Program-made: the position numbers and the translations under genes | Assembly: GCA_014800445.1 (NCBI GenBank) | Contig: JAAVGC010000018.1 | Location: forward strand, 1 to 7,285 | Origin: Bacteroidales bacterium | GTDB taxonomy: Bacteria; Bacteroidota; Bacteroidia; Bacteroidales; Muribaculaceae | DNA: 7,285 nucleotides | Direction of reading: 5' to 3' | The notes under the pieces: model-generated | The model's input: only the letters and a program-made list of their open reading frames with translations | What the model was told of the DNA's origin: nothing | The model's database searches: none | In this document: one piece after another, positions 5,142 through 7,285 of the stretch | Layout: each line of letters opens with the position of its first letter | Position numbering within the stretch: position 1 is the stretch's first letter

Positions 5142-6899
5142 TTAATTGGTTTTTATCTTTCTTTGCGGGTTCCTGCATGAGCAGGCAACCTTTGGCTCTT
5201 TTTTCTCTTCCTTGTGCGGAGTGAACTTCCACACTACAGCCCCGTGAGCAGGCACGCTGGTCACAAAAGGAGTATCGGCATCCACCGTGCGTAGCTCTGC
5301 GGCACCTCCTGCAAGAAGCTCCGTAGCATCGGTAGCACCCTCCTGTAATCCCAGCACCTCAAAAGCATGACGCGGCAAATTTACGGCAACTTCACGGTCA
5401 TAATCTGCGAAATTGGCCACAACGAGCACCCCCTCCCCGTCAGACCCGCGCATAAACGCATATTGCCGGTGAGGATCAAGCCTGTCATTGTGGTAGTTCA
5501 CATACATCAGATCGAAAAATCCCCCTTCTCTTATAGCCTTCTCCGTGTTGCAGAGCGTCAGCACGCGACCGTAAAGTTCACGCAGATCCCGCTCCCACGG
5601 CTCAAGCTTCTCTGTCGAGCAACGCCCACCGTCAAGCCAGCGCCGCACGGTCGGTATGCTCCAGTAATCAAAAATAGTCGTACGCCCGTCGCGTCCGCTG
5701 AACCCCTCGGCATCCGCCCCCTTTTCGCCAAGCTCCTGCCCGGCATATATCATCATCGGCCCGGTTCCGAGCATAGCCGAAACCACAAGCGACGGAGTCA
5801 CCTTCATCGCATCGCCGGCATACTGTTCCGATGCAAAACGCTGTTCATCATGATTCTCCAGGAAATTCAGCAGATGCGCCCCAAGGCCGTCCACACGCTG
5901 CCAGCACGAAGTGAGTTGAGCCGCCGACACATTGCAGCACTGTATGCCCCTCAGCGTGTCATAGAGATTGACCTTGTCATAGAGATAATCAAAACCGGCA
6001 CGCTCTATAAACTCGCGATACTGATTCACGTCATATATCTCTGCGATGAAAATCACATCTGGGTAAGTTTCCTTCACAGCGGGAATAGCCCATTCCCAGA
6101 ACTCCACAGGCACCATGAAAGCCATGTCGCAGCGGAAACCGTCGATACCCTTCGAAGCCCAGTACCGCAGTATGTGCAGCATCTTCAACCACACCTGAGG
6201 GATAGGAGAGAAATGCCGCGACCCATCACCGTAGTCCACACCATAGTTCAGCTTCACCGTCTCATACCAGTCATTCACCGACGGGAAAGCCGTGAAGCAG
6301 TCATTGCCCGAAGCTTTGGCAGGAAACTCCACGTATGCATCACTACCCTCACCAAGCGGAATCGACGGAGCGAACTGCTGTCGGGGCAGATAATAGAAAT
6401 CATTTGAAGGAGAAAAAAACATCCCCGGATAATCCCCCGCACCGAAGTCCTCGATACCCGCCGGCTTCACATCGCTGTGATATCGCCGTGCCACATGATT
6501 AGGCACGAAATCCATTATCACCTTCATCCCTGCCGCGTGAGTGCGCTCCACAAGAGCCTCAAACTCAGCCATGCGTTTCGTGACATCTGTAGCGATGTCC
6601 GGATCAATGTCGTAGTAGTCCGATATAGCGTACGGGCTGCCGGCGCGTCCCTTCACCACGTATGGATTATCCCGCTCTATACCGTAGGCCGTGTAGTCCG
6701 CGTCGTGAGCATGTTCGATCACACCCGTGTACCACACATGAGTCACGCCCAGTTCCCTGATGCCTTCAAGCACCCGCGGGGTGATGTCGTTCATCTTGCC
6801 CGACCCGTTCTGCTCTATCGTACCGCCGGGCACACAACGCGAGTTGTAGTTCGTGAAAAGTCTCGGAAGAAGCTGGTATATGATTGCTTTCTCTCTCAT
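5142..6899 (-). CDS. GH13 alpha-amylase-family glycoside hydrolase, cytoplasmic
   Basis: A 585-residue member of glycoside hydrolase family 13, expected to cleave or rearrange alpha-1,4-glucans such as glycogen or imported maltodextrins. There is no signal peptide: the protein begins MREKAIIYQLLPRLF, the first barrel strand, so it acts in the cytoplasm. The four GH13 regions are complete: DFVPNH (130-135); GFRCD (254-258) with Arg256 and nucleophile Asp258; the acid/base Glu287 in FIAEIYD; and FLENHD (346-351). A C-terminal beta domain follows at about 480-560, then an unusual charged, cysteine-containing tail, KEEKKEPKVACSCRNPQRKI (564-583). Exact specificity cannot be read from the motifs. 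I chose ATG 6899, two bases after the patatin stop. A GTG at 6905 is in frame, would add two residues and would overlap that stop by four bases (GTGA). Either way the two genes look translationally coupled. prs follows after 12 bases. Confidence 0.93.
   Translation of the reverse strand: MREKAIIYQLLPRLFTNYNSRCVPGGTIEQNGSGKMNDITPRVLEGIRELGVTHVWYTGVIEHAHDADYTAYGIERDNPYVVKGRAGSPYAISDYYDIDPDIATDVTKRMAEFEALVERTHAAGMKVIMDFVPNHVARRYHSDVKPAGIEDFGAGDYPGMFFSPSNDFYYLPRQQFAPSIPLGEGSDAYVEFPAKASGNDCFTAFPSVNDWYETVKLNYGVDYGDGSRHFSPIPQVWLKMLHILRYWASKGIDGFRCDMAFMVPVEFWEWAIPAVKETYPDVIFIAEIYDVNQYREFIERAGFDYLYDKVNLYDTLRGIQCCNVSAAQLTSCWQRVDGLGAHLLNFLENHDEQRFASEQYAGDAMKVTPSLVVSAMLGTGPMMIYAGQELGEKGADAEGFSGRDGRTTIFDYWSIPTVRRWLDGGRCSTEKLEPWERDLRELYGRVLTLCNTEKAIREGGFFDLMYVNYHNDRLDPHRQYAFMRGSDGEGVLVVANFADYDREVAVNLPRHAFEVLGLQEGATDATELLAGGAAELRTVDADTPFVTSVPAHGAVVWKFTPHKEEKKEPKVACSCRNPQRKIKTN
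5168..5190 (-). promoter_or_regulatory. Hairpin in the 3' end of the amylase gene, upstream of prs
   Basis: ggttcctgc (5168-5176) pairs with gcagg-c-aacc (5181-5190): nine base pairs with one bulged base and the 4-base loop atga. It falls inside the last codons of the amylase gene, where the reading frame encodes the odd tail, and ends about 38 bases before the prs start. No T-run follows on the minus strand (cgcaaagaaag), so it is not a standard intrinsic terminator. It could mark RNA processing, stabilise the upstream or downstream message, or modulate prs. Function unproven. Confidence 0.35.
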
Positions 6900-6901
6900 T
6901 G

Positions 6902-7285
6902 TCACTTTTGAGTTTGGCGCATTTCGTCAAACACCTGACGGCCGGCCGAGTAACCGCTCAGGTACACGCTGTGCGTGTTCGACAGATCAAACACTTTGTA
7001 GTGCGAGAGCATCGACACCGTCACCATCCTGTCGCACAGAGGTTCGTCGAGACGCACATTCGAACGTGCGAAAAGATGATAAGTGCGCATTGCCACCTCA
7101 GTTATGGTAGGCTGGAAAGTATCCTCGTCTGTCGAGTTCGGGCTCACGTTGACACCCACGACCTCCTCGCAGCAGTCACGCAGAAGCCATGCCGGAAGGT
7201 TGCGGGCAACACCGCCGTCCACATAGTGGCGTCCATCGATCGTTACCGGCTTAAACATGATGGGAATGCTGCACGAAGCGATCAC
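6902..7285 (-). CDS. Patatin-like phospholipase, C-terminal part (cut by window edge)
   Basis: The last 127 residues of a patatin-family (PNPLA/RssA-type) serine acyl hydrolase, which would release fatty acids from lipids using a Ser-Asp dyad. The visible portion starts inside the conserved VIASCSIPIMFKPV block (1-14 of the fragment) and contains YVDGGVARNLP (21-31), where Asp23 in DGG is the catalytic aspartate. The GxSxG nucleophile elbow and the glycine-rich oxyanion loop must lie beyond base 7285. The rest, including TYHLFARSN and a ...GYSAGRQVFDEM end, resembles short cytoplasmic Bacteroidales patatin proteins with no C-terminal outer-membrane barrel. The GTG at the window edge is an internal valine codon, not a start. 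The stop TGA (6904-6902) lies two bases before the amylase ATG, so the genes are probably in one operon. Confidence 0.9.
   Translation of the reverse strand: MIASCSIPIMFKPVTIDGRHYVDGGVARNLPAWLLRDCCEEVVGVNVSPNSTDEDTFQPTITEVAMRTYHLFARSNVRLDEPLCDRMVTVSMLSHYKVFDLSNTHSVYLSGYSAGRQVFDEMRQTQK

Noticed and set aside
6903..6905. GTG at 6905 as the amylase start
   Set aside because: It is possible, but ATG 6899 is two codons later, is a stronger start codon and gives the family-like MREKAIIYQ beginning.

Overview
The window looks like chromosomal housekeeping DNA from a member of the Bacteroidales (phylum Bacteroidota). From memory of homologues I would favour a Muribaculaceae-type gut commensal, but I cannot prove the family from sequence alone. 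The reasons are: the PurA, Prs, EngB and patatin proteins read closely like Bacteroides/Parabacteroides versions; a Fur-family regulator sits directly upstream of purA; recognisable Shine-Dalgarno sequences are essentially absent before the starts; and the base composition is moderately GC-rich.

Every gene I can support lies on the minus strand, so transcription runs from high to low coordinates. Starting at the right edge: the C-terminal part of a patatin-like phospholipase (6902-7285); a cytoplasmic GH13 alpha-amylase-family enzyme (5142-6899); prs, PRPP synthetase (4188-5129); a Fur-family regulator with a GTG start (3705-4175); and purA, adenylosuccinate synthetase (2348-3619). The gaps from patatin to fur are 2, 12 and 12 bases, so these four probably share a transcript. 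purA follows after an 85-base leader and may be read through from upstream or have its own control. Next comes a gene-free stretch of 574 bases (1774-2347), then a DUF1015 protein (529-1773), a 140-base spacer with a 13-bp perfect hairpin, and the N-terminal two thirds of the ribosome-assembly GTPase engB (1-388).

Functionally, prs makes PRPP for purine, pyrimidine, histidine and NAD synthesis, and purA commits IMP to AMP, so the centre of the window is a nucleotide-synthesis block with a regulator embedded in it. The amylase and phospholipase upstream are hydrolases of storage glucan and lipid. Their coupling to prs is a matter of gene order, and I do not infer a pathway from it.

The most unusual part is the 1774-2347 gap. 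It holds two head-to-tail copies, about 230 bp each and about 93% identical, of a composite element built almost entirely from hairpins. Each copy begins with GTAG followed by a near-perfect palindrome, which is the layout of REP elements mobilised by RAYT (TnpA-REP) proteins in other bacteria. It continues with stem-loops that repeatedly use a GAA triloop. Of the 13 clear substitutions between the copies before their variable ends, none falls in a stem arm. This is the best candidate for something undescribed. A second oddity is the Fur-family protein, which keeps both structural CxxC pairs but lacks the histidine-rich metal-sensing segment. I saw no tRNA, rRNA, CRISPR array, insertion sequence transposase or riboswitch.
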